A stretch of DNA of 64,000 bases, taken from positions 21,087 to 85,086 of the forward strand of contig JAFSUU010000122.1 in the NCBI GenBank assembly GCA_017445115.1, in the 5' to 3' direction. This DNA is from Clostridia bacterium. GTDB lineage: Bacteria; Bacillota_A; Clostridia; Oscillospirales; CAG-272. The notes below the pieces were generated by a model. That model was not told the origin of the DNA, did no database searches, and worked only from the letters and a program-made list of their open reading frames with translations. Positions 24,642 to 34,885 of this stretch are shown one piece after another; position 1 is the first letter of the stretch, and every line of letters starts with the position of its first letter. Position numbers and translations under genes: made by a program.

Positions 24642-25777
24642 CGCTGCTCCATGAGGACGACCGCGATATGTTCGTCGGCGTGTTCCACAAGGAAAATATC
24701 TTAAATACCATCGACGAGCGCGGCTCGTTCACGCTCACGTACAGGATGCAAATTGACGGCGAGCCGGTATATCTCAATATGAAGGCGACCAGGATGAAGG
24801 GTGACGATAACCATCTGATCATCGGCATCAACAACGTTGACGAGCAGATGAAGTATCAGGAAGCGATCGAGCGCATCAAAGAAGAGCAGATCACTTACAC
24901 GAGGATCAGCGCCCTGTCCGGCGACTACATCTGTATTTATACGGTCAATCCCGAAACGGATCATTACATAGAGTACAGTGCGACTAAAGATTACGAAGGA
25001 CTGGGCCTTGCCAAAGAGGGAGACGATTTCTTTGTGAGATCCGTCGAAGAGAGCGCTTCAAGTCTCTACAGTGAGGATCGTGAAAGGTTTGTCAACGTTT
25101 TCACAAAAGAAAACGTGATGAAAGAGATCAAAGAAAACGGGCTTTTCGTTCTCGATTACAGGCTCGTGCTCGAGGGCAATCCGGTGTACGTCAGCCTTAA
25201 AGCCGCGATGATCGATGAAAAGGACGGCCCGCAGCTGATCGTTGGTGTCGTCAATATTGACAAACAGGTCAAACGCGACGAAGAATACGCGTATAACCTC
25301 TCTGTCGAGAGAAACAAAGCGAACATTGATGCGCTGACCGGAGTAAAGAACAAACACGCGTACGTTGACGTCGAGACCGGCATCAACCGCAGCCTTGAAG
25401 AAGGCGAGGACGTAGAATTCGCGCTCGTCGTATTCGACGTGAACGAACTGAAGAAGGTCAACGATACGATGGGACACCGCGAAGGTGACGAACTCATACA
25501 AAGCGCCTGCTCGGTGATCTGCGGCATATTCAAGCACAGCCCCGTGTTCCGTATCGGCGGAGATGAATTTGCGGTAATCGCGCAAGGGCAGGATTACGAC
25601 AATATCGACGCTCTCGTTGAAGAGATCGCGGAGGCGAACAGAGTGAACGGCGCCGAAGGAAAGGTCATCGTCGCTTGCGGTATGGCGAAGTACAACGGCG
25701 AGAGAAGCGTATCCGGCGTGTTCGAACGCGCGGACGCGCAGATGTATAAAAATAAGAAGGAGCTGAAAGGCGTCTGA
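24638..25777 (+). CDS. Diguanylate cyclase, C-terminal fragment (PAS, GGDEF)
   Basis: 379 residues from ATG 24638, but the coding frame actually reaches back to about 24605 (reading DFFGESRREA before MTLL), which aligns with DDFFVRSVEESASS of the next PAS repeat. So this is the rest of the preceding gene, not an independent one. It holds the end of one PAS, a complete PAS (ISALSGDYICIYTVNPETDHYIEY...) and a GGDEF domain (DALTGVKNKHAY ... FRIGGDEFAVIA) with intact active site; the RxxD inhibitory site is not present before GGDEF. The apparent ATGA overlap with the upstream stop could allow coupled translation, but the split PAS argues for mutation or sequence error. Confidence 0.8.
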   Translation: MTLLHEDDRDMFVGVFHKENILNTIDERGSFTLTYRMQIDGEPVYLNMKATRMKGDDNHLIIGINNVDEQMKYQEAIERIKEEQITYTRISALSGDYICIYTVNPETDHYIEYSATKDYEGLGLAKEGDDFFVRSVEESASSLYSEDRERFVNVFTKENVMKEIKENGLFVLDYRLVLEGNPVYVSLKAAMIDEKDGPQLIVGVVNIDKQVKRDEEYAYNLSVERNKANIDALTGVKNKHAYVDVETGINRSLEEGEDVEFALVVFDVNELKKVNDTMGHREGDELIQSACSVICGIFKHSPVFRIGGDEFAVIAQGQDYDNIDALVEEIAEANRVNGAEGKVIVACGMAKYNGERSVSGVFERADAQMYKNKKELKGV

Positions 25778-25795
25778 TATGCCGGAAAGCTCACA

Positions 25796-25823
25796 GCGCC
25801 GCGTCTCGTCCGGGACGCGGCGC
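25796..25823 (+). terminator. Hairpin after the cyclase gene
   Basis: GCGCCGCGTC (25796-25805) and GACGCGGCGC (25814-25823), followed by an A/T-rich but weak T tract. Probable terminator. Confidence 0.6.
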
Positions 25824-25856
25824 ATAAAATTTATAACGTACGGAAGGTATGACAAA

Positions 25857-26159
25857 TTGAAAAGAGTAAGGATAACCGCGGTCCGCGCGGCGGATTATAA
25901 AGACCTTCAGGAGAGGTACGAGAACCCGATAGAGCATACCTGCGATGTCAAAGTCGGCGACGTTTTTGTGTCGAAAGACGGGGAGCGCCCGGAGGATCTT
26001 TGCCCGTCGGCGTGGGAATCGATGGAGAAATTCGTAAGGGAGCTCGCCGAAGGAGGCGGGAATTTCTTCGACGGATGGATGAAGGATCCGCAAACCGCTA
26101 TGATCTCGTGCAACGACGGATTCCGCCCGGTCAGCTTTTTTATCGAAACGGTCGACTGA
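25857..26159 (+). CDS. TIGR04076 family protein
   Basis: 100 residues if started at TTG 25857, where GGAAGG lies 9 nt upstream and the protein begins L/M-KRVRITAVRAADYKDL, matching the family's usual 'MKKVKITVLRxxxxxDL'. The 26 codons before it run through a terminator and are rejected. Other family features: CPSAWESMEKFVRELAEGGNF-like core and 'TAMISCNDGFRPVSFFIE' at the end. Function unknown; small cytosolic protein of anaerobes. Confidence 0.75.
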   Translation: MKRVRITAVRAADYKDLQERYENPIEHTCDVKVGDVFVSKDGERPEDLCPSAWESMEKFVRELAEGGGNFFDGWMKDPQTAMISCNDGFRPVSFFIETVD

Positions 26160-26233
26160 AGATTTGAAAAATGATTTTTGAAATACATAATATTTCATAA
26201 ATCACGCATATTTATTTCTAAAAGGGCTTGATT

Positions 26234-26264
26234 TTGCAATTTTTTTGTGATAAACTGTTATAGT
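26234..26264 (+). promoter_or_regulatory. Possible gdhA promoter
   Basis: TTGCAA (26234-26239), 19 nt, TATAGT (26259-26264). An alternative is TTGATT (26228-26233), 17 nt, TAAACT (26251-26256). Neither is perfect. Confidence 0.4.
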
Positions 26265-26286
26265 AAATTCAATATTATATTTTTAA

Positions 26287-27654
<1,368 letters not shown>

Positions 27655-27656
27655 GT

Positions 27657-27790
27657 GCGCGATCTGACGGCAACACCGAAAAAAGACGGGCAAGACTTAA
27701 TTCAATTTGCAAAAAACTGATATAATCAGCAAGCGCGGCGAAAGCGTATCGAACACTTTCGCCGCGTCTTTTTTCTTTGCGCGTTCGCGC
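27657..27790. repeat. Intergenic repeat element, copy 1
   Basis: Begins 2 nt after the gdhA stop with a 28-nt sequence (27657-27684, GCGCGATCTGACGGCAACAC...) found exactly again at 27923. About 50 AT-rich nt follow, then a hairpin GGCGAAAG/CTTTCGCC and a T tract. The hairpin can serve as the gdhA terminator. The stem differs from copy 2 while the frame around it is shared. Confidence 0.65.
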
Positions 27791-27834
27791 CCCTTGACGT
27801 AGGCAACTACGCCTGACGGGTCGTGAACGCGCAA
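27777..27834. repeat. Large palindrome between repeat copies
   Basis: TTGCGCGTTC (27777-27786) pairs with GAACGCGCAA (27825-27834); inside lies CGTAG-GCAA-CTACG. The rest of 27835-27922 is C/T-rich with short self-pairing pieces (TTCGGC/GCCGAA) and holds no supported gene. Confidence 0.55.
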
Positions 27835-27922
27835 TCTTGCTCGCCATCTCATCGCTCTCTATTTCGGCTTGCTCTCGTTCGTTTCGCTGCCTCGCGCTTC
27901 GCCGAAGGTGTGCGAATCAGGA

Positions 27923-28046
27923 GCGCGATCTGACGGCAACACCGAAAAAACAGGCGCAAACGATATTTGATTTGCAATAATCGTTAGTTAACAAAGCGGC
28001 GCACATTCAGTACAGGACTGAATGTGCGCCGTGTTTTTCTTTCGTC
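27923..28046. repeat. Intergenic repeat element, copy 2
   Basis: Exact 28-nt direct repeat of copy 1 at 27923-27950 (266 nt away), then a diverged AT-rich stretch, then a 14-bp hairpin GGCGCACATTCAGT/ACTGAATGTGCGCC and TGTTTTTC. Same layout as copy 1 with a different hairpin. No ORF is supported in 27655-28273. Confidence 0.65.
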
Positions 28047-28094
28047 GATCAGCACCCTCGACGTAGGTAAGCATACTGACGATGTCAGTGTGCG

Positions 28095-28193
28095 ATGATA
28101 TAGATCCGCTGAGCGGATCTGCGATATACGGCTGATGCCGTATGATATATTGCTTCGCAATATGATATACGCGACCGGGAAACCGGCCGCGTA
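28095..28193. repeat. Hairpin-linker array D (ATGATATA type)
   Basis: Linkers ATGATATA at 28095, 28142, 28162 and GCGATATA at 28121. Hairpins: AGATCCGC/GCGGATCT, ACGGC/GCCGT, ATTGC/GCAAT and CGCGACCGG/CCGGCCGCG. On the minus strand the linker reads TATATCAT, the same as array A. Confidence 0.75.
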
Positions 28194-28222
28194 TTTTAAT
28201 GTTCAGAAAGTTTGGAAAGGGG

Positions 28223-28254
28223 TGCGGGGGAGCCTTTTCAAAGGCTCCCCCGCA
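28223..28254. repeat. G-rich 15-bp hairpin (repeat copy 2, inverted)
   Basis: TGCGGGGGAGCCTTT pairs with AAAGGCTCCCCCGCA. Same outer sequence as 11143-11176 and likewise beside a hairpin-linker array and a GAAAGTTTGGAAAGGGG-type flank, but in mirror order. It could also terminate the minus-strand operon start side; no U tract is clear. Confidence 0.7.
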
Positions 28255-28273
28255 TATTCATTTAATTTAATTC

Positions 28274-30316
28274 TTATTTCAAAAACTTCAGCGCGCCGGT
28301 GGGACATTCGTCAACGCAAAGGTGACAGTCGGCGCATCCGGCGATCTTGTCGGGCGTGTCGAACTCCGGCTTGATGACTGACGAGAATCCGCGTCCGACG
28401 ATGCCGAGCAACCCCTTCTTCGCGACCTCGTCGCAAACTCTGTAGCAAAGACCGCAAAGGATGCACTTCGCGGGATTTCTCTCAATGACGACGAGCTTCT
28501 GCTCGACCGGAGCGACGTTCTTTGCGCCGGCGAGACGCTCGGGATGAACTTCGTAAGCGTCGGCGTATTTAATAAGCTTGCACTCGCCGTAATCGTGACA
28601 TCCGCAAGAGAGACAGCGCTTCGCTTCTTTTCTTGCAACGTCCTCTGAAAGCCCGAGATAGATCTCGTCGAAATCGTTCTTTCTCTCGGCGGCGTCACGC
28701 GTCGGCATGACAGCCCTTGGGAGCTTTTCGCGGTCGGCGAACGTTTCGGGCGTTACAACGCGCTCCGAAACGAACGGCTTTCTGTAAGGAACGGTGTTTC
28801 CGGCGAGATAGCTGTCAATAACGGCAGCAGCCTTGTTTGCCTCGCCTATCGCCTCAATAGCAATAGATGCGCCGCGGTTCGTCGCGTCGCCGCCGGCAAA
28901 GACGCCGTCAAGCGACGTGCGGAAAGTCGTCTCATCCGCCGCGATAGTTCCTTTTTTCGTCTTTTCAAGCTCGTCGAAGCCTCCGGCGGAGATCGTCTGA
29001 CCGATAGCCGCGATGACAGTGTCGACGTCAACGTATTCGAATTTTCCTTCGACAGGAACGGGAGAGCGGCGTCCGGAAGCGTCCGGTTCGCCGAGCTCCA
29101 TGACTTGAAGCTTCACCGTCTTGACTTTTCCGTCCTCGTCAATGATCTCAGCGGGATTCGTGAGGAACTTGAACTCGACGCCCTCTTCGATAGCTTCTTC
29201 TATCTCAATATCCTCGGCGGGCATTTCGGCTCTCGTACGTCTGTAAATGACGTAAACGTTTTCAGCGCCGAGACGTACCGCACTGCGGCAGGCGTCCATC
29301 GCCGTGTTGCCGCCGCCGACTACAGCGACGCGCTTGCCGATCTCGGGCTTATCTCCGTCGCCGGAATTGTAGAACGAAACTTTGCGTAAGAAATCGATAC
29401 CTCCGAGAACACCCTCAAGCTCTTCGCCAGGGCATCTTATCGAACTGCTTTTCCACGCGCCTATCGCAACGTACACCGCGTCAAACTTTTCGCGAAGTTC
29501 GGAAAGCGTCGCGTCGCGACCGATCTTGAAGTTGTTCACCATCTTGACGCCGAGGTCTTCGATCTCTTTGACCTCGCGGTCGACGATACTCTTCGGAAGA
29601 CGGTACGCGGGGATCCCGTAGCGGAGCATACCGCCCATCTTCGGCATCGCGTCGTATACCGTCACCGAGTGACCTTTGACGCGAAGGAAATATGCCGCGG
29701 TGAGACCTGCGGGACCGCCGCCGATGACGGCGACGCTCTTTCCGGTCTCGGGCGCGATCTCCGGGCGGAACGTGTCTTTTTCAAGGTCGCGGTCAGCCGC
29801 GAAGTATTTTAATCTCGCGATCGAGATAGGCTCCTCGACCATTTTTCTGCGGCACGCCTTTTCGCACGGATGCGGGCAGACTCTGCCGATAGAAGCGGGA
29901 AGAGGAAGTTTGTCTTTTATGAGTTTTACCGCGGCGTGATCGTCGCCGTCGGCGATGAGCTTTACGTAGCCCTGGCAGTCTGTTCCGGCGGGACAGTTCA
30001 GCGAGCACGGACCGCGGCAGTCGCCGTCGTGGTCGCTCATCAGAAGCTCGAGAGCTATCTTTCTCGAATGTCTGACGCGCTCCGTGTCTGTCCTGACGAC
30101 CATTCCCTCTGCCGCCTTCGTGGCGCAGGAGCGGAACAGTTTCGGCGAACCTTCGATCTCTACCGTGCAAAGACCGCACGCGCCGTAAACCTTGACAATG
30201 TTGCTCTGGCAGAGAGTCGGTATTTCGATCCCGGCACTCTTCGCCGCCGCAAGGACCGTGTCGCCCTCGTGACATACGACTTCAATACCGTTGATAGTAA
30301 GTTTGATCTCGTTCAT
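28274..30316 (-). CDS. FAD/NAD(P) oxidoreductase subunit, GltD-NuoG fusion (Stn/Nfn-like)
   Basis: 680 residues. Order of parts: N-terminal [2Fe-2S] domain (TLCQSNIVKVYGACGLCTVEI ... RSC), a NuoG-type His/Cys cluster (SDHDGDCRGPCSLNC), the GltD-type cluster CPHPCEKACRR, FAD motif VAVIGGGPAGLTAAYF near 215, NAD(P) motif VAVVGGGNTAMDA near 350, and two C-terminal [4Fe-4S] motifs (CILCGLCYRVC, CADCHLCVDECP). ATG 30316 follows AAGGAG. With the NuoF- and NuoE-like genes just upstream it matches the three-subunit Sporomusa-type electron-bifurcating transhydrogenase (Stn), linking NADPH, NADH and ferredoxin. That function is inferred; a different bifurcating oxidoreductase is possible. Confidence 0.82.
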   Translation of the reverse strand: MNEIKLTINGIEVVCHEGDTVLAAAKSAGIEIPTLCQSNIVKVYGACGLCTVEIEGSPKLFRSCATKAAEGMVVRTDTERVRHSRKIALELLMSDHDGDCRGPCSLNCPAGTDCQGYVKLIADGDDHAAVKLIKDKLPLPASIGRVCPHPCEKACRRKMVEEPISIARLKYFAADRDLEKDTFRPEIAPETGKSVAVIGGGPAGLTAAYFLRVKGHSVTVYDAMPKMGGMLRYGIPAYRLPKSIVDREVKEIEDLGVKMVNNFKIGRDATLSELREKFDAVYVAIGAWKSSSIRCPGEELEGVLGGIDFLRKVSFYNSGDGDKPEIGKRVAVVGGGNTAMDACRSAVRLGAENVYVIYRRTRAEMPAEDIEIEEAIEEGVEFKFLTNPAEIIDEDGKVKTVKLQVMELGEPDASGRRSPVPVEGKFEYVDVDTVIAAIGQTISAGGFDELEKTKKGTIAADETTFRTSLDGVFAGGDATNRGASIAIEAIGEANKAAAVIDSYLAGNTVPYRKPFVSERVVTPETFADREKLPRAVMPTRDAAERKNDFDEIYLGLSEDVARKEAKRCLSCGCHDYGECKLIKYADAYEVHPERLAGAKNVAPVEQKLVVIERNPAKCILCGLCYRVCDEVAKKGLLGIVGRGFSSVIKPEFDTPDKIAGCADCHLCVDECPTGALKFLK

Positions 30317-30330
30317 CACCGTCTCTCCTT

Positions 30331-32082
<1,752 letters not shown>

Positions 32083-32083
32083 T

Positions 32084-32581
32084 TTATGCCTCCTCCTTTG
32101 TTTCTTTTGCAAGTGAGGTGAGAATTTCCTTCACTTTAGCAGGAGTGAGCGAGCCGTATGTCGATCCGTTGATCATCATTACGGGAGACAGACTGCAGCA
32201 GCCGAGACACGCAACGTGAGTCAGCGTGAAGAGCCCGTCGTCGGTCGTCTCGCCGTCTCTTATTCCTATCGTTTCGTATACGGCGTCGGCGATCCTCTCA
32301 GAGCCGTTGACGTGGCACGCGGTGCCCTGGCACAGAAGGATCAGATACTTGCCGACCGGCTTGAATCTGAACTGAGTGTAGAACGTGGCGACTCCGAGAA
32401 CTTTTGCGGGAGTCGAGCCGACGCGGTCGGCGATATGATAAAGCGCTTCGGTCGGGAGATAACCGTATATCTCCTGCGCTTTCTGAAGGATCGTGATAAG
32501 ACTTCCGGGTACGTCGGCGTATTCTTTGAGAACACCGTCGAGAAGCGAGAGATCGCACCCTTTGCCGGAACAGCAGCACAT
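32084..32581 (-). CDS. NuoE/HydC-like [2Fe-2S] subunit
   Basis: 165 residues, thioredoxin-like [2Fe-2S] protein: GYLPTEALYHIADRVGSTPAKVLGVATFYTQFRFKPVGKY..., cluster ligands CQGTAC and CLGCC. The N-terminus is unusual, MCCCSGKGCD, five extra cysteines within ten residues that may add a metal site. First gene of the three-gene complex operon, with AAGGGG before the ATG and a good promoter. Confidence 0.92.
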   Translation of the reverse strand: MCCCSGKGCDLSLLDGVLKEYADVPGSLITILQKAQEIYGYLPTEALYHIADRVGSTPAKVLGVATFYTQFRFKPVGKYLILLCQGTACHVNGSERIADAVYETIGIRDGETTDDGLFTLTHVACLGCCSLSPVMMINGSTYGSLTPAKVKEILTSLAKETKEEA

Positions 32582-32613
32582 AGCGTTGCACCCCTTTGAA
32601 AATATTTACTAAC

Positions 32614-32642
32614 ATTATAATACAATGATCGCTTTAATGCAA
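32614..32642 (-). promoter_or_regulatory. Promoter of the bifurcating-complex operon
   Basis: On the minus strand: TTGCAT (32642-32637), 17 nt, TATAAT (32619-32614), ending 33 nt before the NuoE-like ATG. Confidence 0.8.
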
Positions 32643-32736
32643 GGGATTTTCAAAAAAGTTGCATAAATATTATTAATAGTGCCAAACAGACTTCTTTGGT
32701 GAATTTGCGACAAGCGACGCTGAATTATTATGCGAT

Positions 32737-32765
32737 TTGACAAGTTCGGAAGAGTATGGTATAAT
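32737..32765 (+). promoter_or_regulatory. Promoter of the LicC-like gene
   Basis: TTGACA (32737-32742), 17 nt, TATAAT (32760-32765); about 30 nt before the ATG. Confidence 0.88.
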
Positions 32766-32794
32766 TATTCGAAATACAAATCGGAGAAAGAGAT

Positions 32795-33508
32795 ATGAAA
32801 AACGAAATAGCAATACTGATGGCGGCGGGGCTCGGAACGAGAATGGCTCCGCTGACGGAAAAGACGCCGAAGCCGCTCGTAAAGGTGTTCGGCAAGTCTA
32901 TGATAGAAACGGTGATCGACGGCCTTATCGGACGCGGGGTAAAGCACATTTACGTCGTCGTCGGTTATAAAAAAGAACAGTTCGAACATCTGACCGGAAA
33001 ATACGGCAACTTGACCCTGATAGAGAACAAAGAGTATATGGAGGTCAACAATATCTCCTCGATACACGCCGCGATCCCGGTCATGGGCAAAGAGGACTGC
33101 TTTATATGCGAGGCGGATCTTTACGTGTCCGATCCTTCGATCTTCAAAGCAGAGCTCGATCATTCCTGCTATTACGGAAAGATGGTTAAAGGTCACAGCG
33201 ACGACTGGGTATTCGAGCAGGACGGGACGGGAAGGATCACGAGAGTCGGCAAATACGGCGACGATTGTTTCAATATGTGCGGCGTTGCGTGGTTCAAAGC
33301 CGCGGATGCGAAGAAGGTCGCCGACGCGATCGAGGAGGCGTACCGTCATCCCGGAACGTACGAAACGCTGTTCTGGGACGATATCGTAAATCAGGAGATA
33401 AAGAATATCGATCTCACCGTCCACGAGGTATTTCACGATCAGATAGTCGAGATCGACTCGGTAAAGGAGCTCTCCGTGGTCGATCCGAATTATAAAGAAT
33501 ATAATTAA
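32795..33508 (+). CDS. Nucleotidyltransferase, LicC/phosphocholine cytidylyltransferase-like
   Basis: 237 residues. NTP-binding signature MAAGLGTRMAPLTEKTPKPLVKVFGKSMIE at the start, ENKEYMEVNNISSIHAA and the metal-binding CEADLYV aspartate near residue 110. It is a sugar-1-phosphate-type fold; LicC enzymes make CDP-choline for surface phosphocholine. The exact substrate is not certain. Single-gene unit with its own promoter. Confidence 0.8.
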   Translation: MKNEIAILMAAGLGTRMAPLTEKTPKPLVKVFGKSMIETVIDGLIGRGVKHIYVVVGYKKEQFEHLTGKYGNLTLIENKEYMEVNNISSIHAAIPVMGKEDCFICEADLYVSDPSIFKAELDHSCYYGKMVKGHSDDWVFEQDGTGRITRVGKYGDDCFNMCGVAWFKAADAKKVADAIEEAYRHPGTYETLFWDDIVNQEIKNIDLTVHEVFHDQIVEIDSVKELSVVDPNYKEYN

Positions 33509-33519
33509 TTAAAAAAGTA

Positions 33520-33548
33520 TTGCGTTTTCAAATTATTTATGTTATTAT
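33520..33548 (+). promoter_or_regulatory. Promoter of the pheST transcript
   Basis: TTGCGT (33520-33525), 17 nt, TATTAT (33543-33548), just ahead of the T-box leader. Confidence 0.7.
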
Positions 33549-33559
33549 ATATTGTCAAA

Positions 33560-33792
33560 GGCAATGACGGAGACGGAGATGCGGAGTCCGCGTTTTCAGA
33601 GAGGGAGGCGCTTGCTGTGAGCCGCCCATCGCGCCGCTAATCATTTCACTCCCGAGCCTGCCGGGTGATACGTAGTCCGGCACGGGTGAGACCGTTATAT
33701 CTTGCAAGAGTGCCGGCGGATCTTCGCCGGAATTCGGGTGGTACCGCGGAGTATTGTTGCCCCGTCCCGTTGCGGACGGGGTATTATATTTC
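33560..33792 (+). promoter_or_regulatory. T-box leader of pheST
   Basis: The T-box sequence GGGTGGTACCGCGG is at 33736-33749, followed by a terminator stem CCCCGTCC (33760-33767) / GGACGGGG (33774-33781) and a TATTATATTT tail. Stem I elements include GACGGAGA and CAGAGAGGG. A TTC (33645-33647) on the 3' side of stem I is the likely specifier codon, fitting phenylalanine. Uncharged tRNA-Phe should stabilise the antiterminator and switch the operon on. Confidence 0.92.
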
Positions 33793-33838
33793 CCCGACAG
33801 AAAAATAATAAAATTGACATAGCAAAAAGGAGAAGGAA

Positions 33839-34870
33839 ATGAAGGAAATTCTTCAAAAAATCAAAGCGGAAGCGATGGAAGCGCTCTCGGCTCCCGCCGC
33901 AGATCTTGAAGCCATCAGGATCAAGTATCTCGGCAAAAAGGGAGAACTGACCGGCGTGCTTCGCGGAATGGGACAGCTTTCCCCCGAGGAAAGACCGAAG
34001 ATCGGTCAGATCGCAAACGAGGTCCGCGCCGAGATCGAGGCGATGCTCCAGAAGAAAAAAGAGGAGTTCGAGCTCAAAGCGTTCGGAGTCTCTCCCGATT
34101 TTGACTACACAGCTCCCGGAGACGAGGTAAAAGCCGGCGGCCTGCACCCGATAACTCAGATGTGCTACGACCTCAACGATGCGTTTCGTTCCATGGGATT
34201 TGAGATATTCGGCGGTCCCGAGATAACGAGCGAATACTACGCTTTCGACAACCTCAATTTCCCTCCGAACCATCCGGCGAGAGAGAGCATGGATACGTAT
34301 TGGCTCGAAGGACACGACTCCGGAAGCGCCGCGGACAAGCTTTGCCTGCGCCCTCACCTCACCGGGGACAGCGTCCGTTATATGCAGACTCATAAACCGC
34401 CGTACCGCTTCGTATATCCCGGCCACGTTTACAGAAACGAGACGACAGACGCACGTCACGAGCGCGCGTTCTTCCAGTATGAAGCGCTTATAGTCGACCA
34501 CGATTTCACCTTTACCGCAGGTAAAGTGATGATAAAATCCATTTTGTCAAAAGTGTTCGGACGCGACGTACCGGTCAGAATGAGAGCGGGGTTCTTCCCG
34601 TTTGTCGAACCCGGATTTGAAATAGACATGGGTTGTCTCGTCTGCGGCGGAAAAGGCTGCAGCGTCTGCAAGCACGTCGGCTGGATAGAGATCATGCCCG
34701 GCGGCACACCTCATCCGAACGTACTCCGCGCGGCGGGGCTTGACCCGGATGAATATACGGGATTCTATGTGAACATCGGTCTTGACAGACTCGTCATGAT
34801 GCGCTACGGCGTCGACGACGTCCGTCTCTTCCACGGGACCGATCTAAAATTCCTCAAACAATTCCATTGA
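33839..34870 (+). CDS. pheS: Phenylalanine--tRNA ligase, alpha subunit
   Basis: 343 residues, class II synthetase catalytic subunit: N-terminal coiled coil, GGLHPITQMCYDLNDAFRSMGFEIFGGPEIT (motif 1), TDARHERAFFQYEALIVD (motif 2), GLDRLVMMRYGVDDVR (motif 3). A small cysteine group 'GCLVCGGKGCSVCKHVGW' in the C-terminal part is common in Clostridia. Starts 16 nt before pheT's gene; controlled by the T-box. Confidence 0.97.
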   Translation: MKEILQKIKAEAMEALSAPAADLEAIRIKYLGKKGELTGVLRGMGQLSPEERPKIGQIANEVRAEIEAMLQKKKEEFELKAFGVSPDFDYTAPGDEVKAGGLHPITQMCYDLNDAFRSMGFEIFGGPEITSEYYAFDNLNFPPNHPARESMDTYWLEGHDSGSAADKLCLRPHLTGDSVRYMQTHKPPYRFVYPGHVYRNETTDARHERAFFQYEALIVDHDFTFTAGKVMIKSILSKVFGRDVPVRMRAGFFPFVEPGFEIDMGCLVCGGKGCSVCKHVGWIEIMPGGTPHPNVLRAAGLDPDEYTGFYVNIGLDRLVMMRYGVDDVRLFHGTDLKFLKQFH

Positions 34871-34885
34871 GAGGAGGACAAGACC

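Noticed and set aside
27655..28273. Short ORFs in the gap after gdhA
   Set aside because: They read through palindromes and repeats, lack ribosome sites and show no coding pattern.
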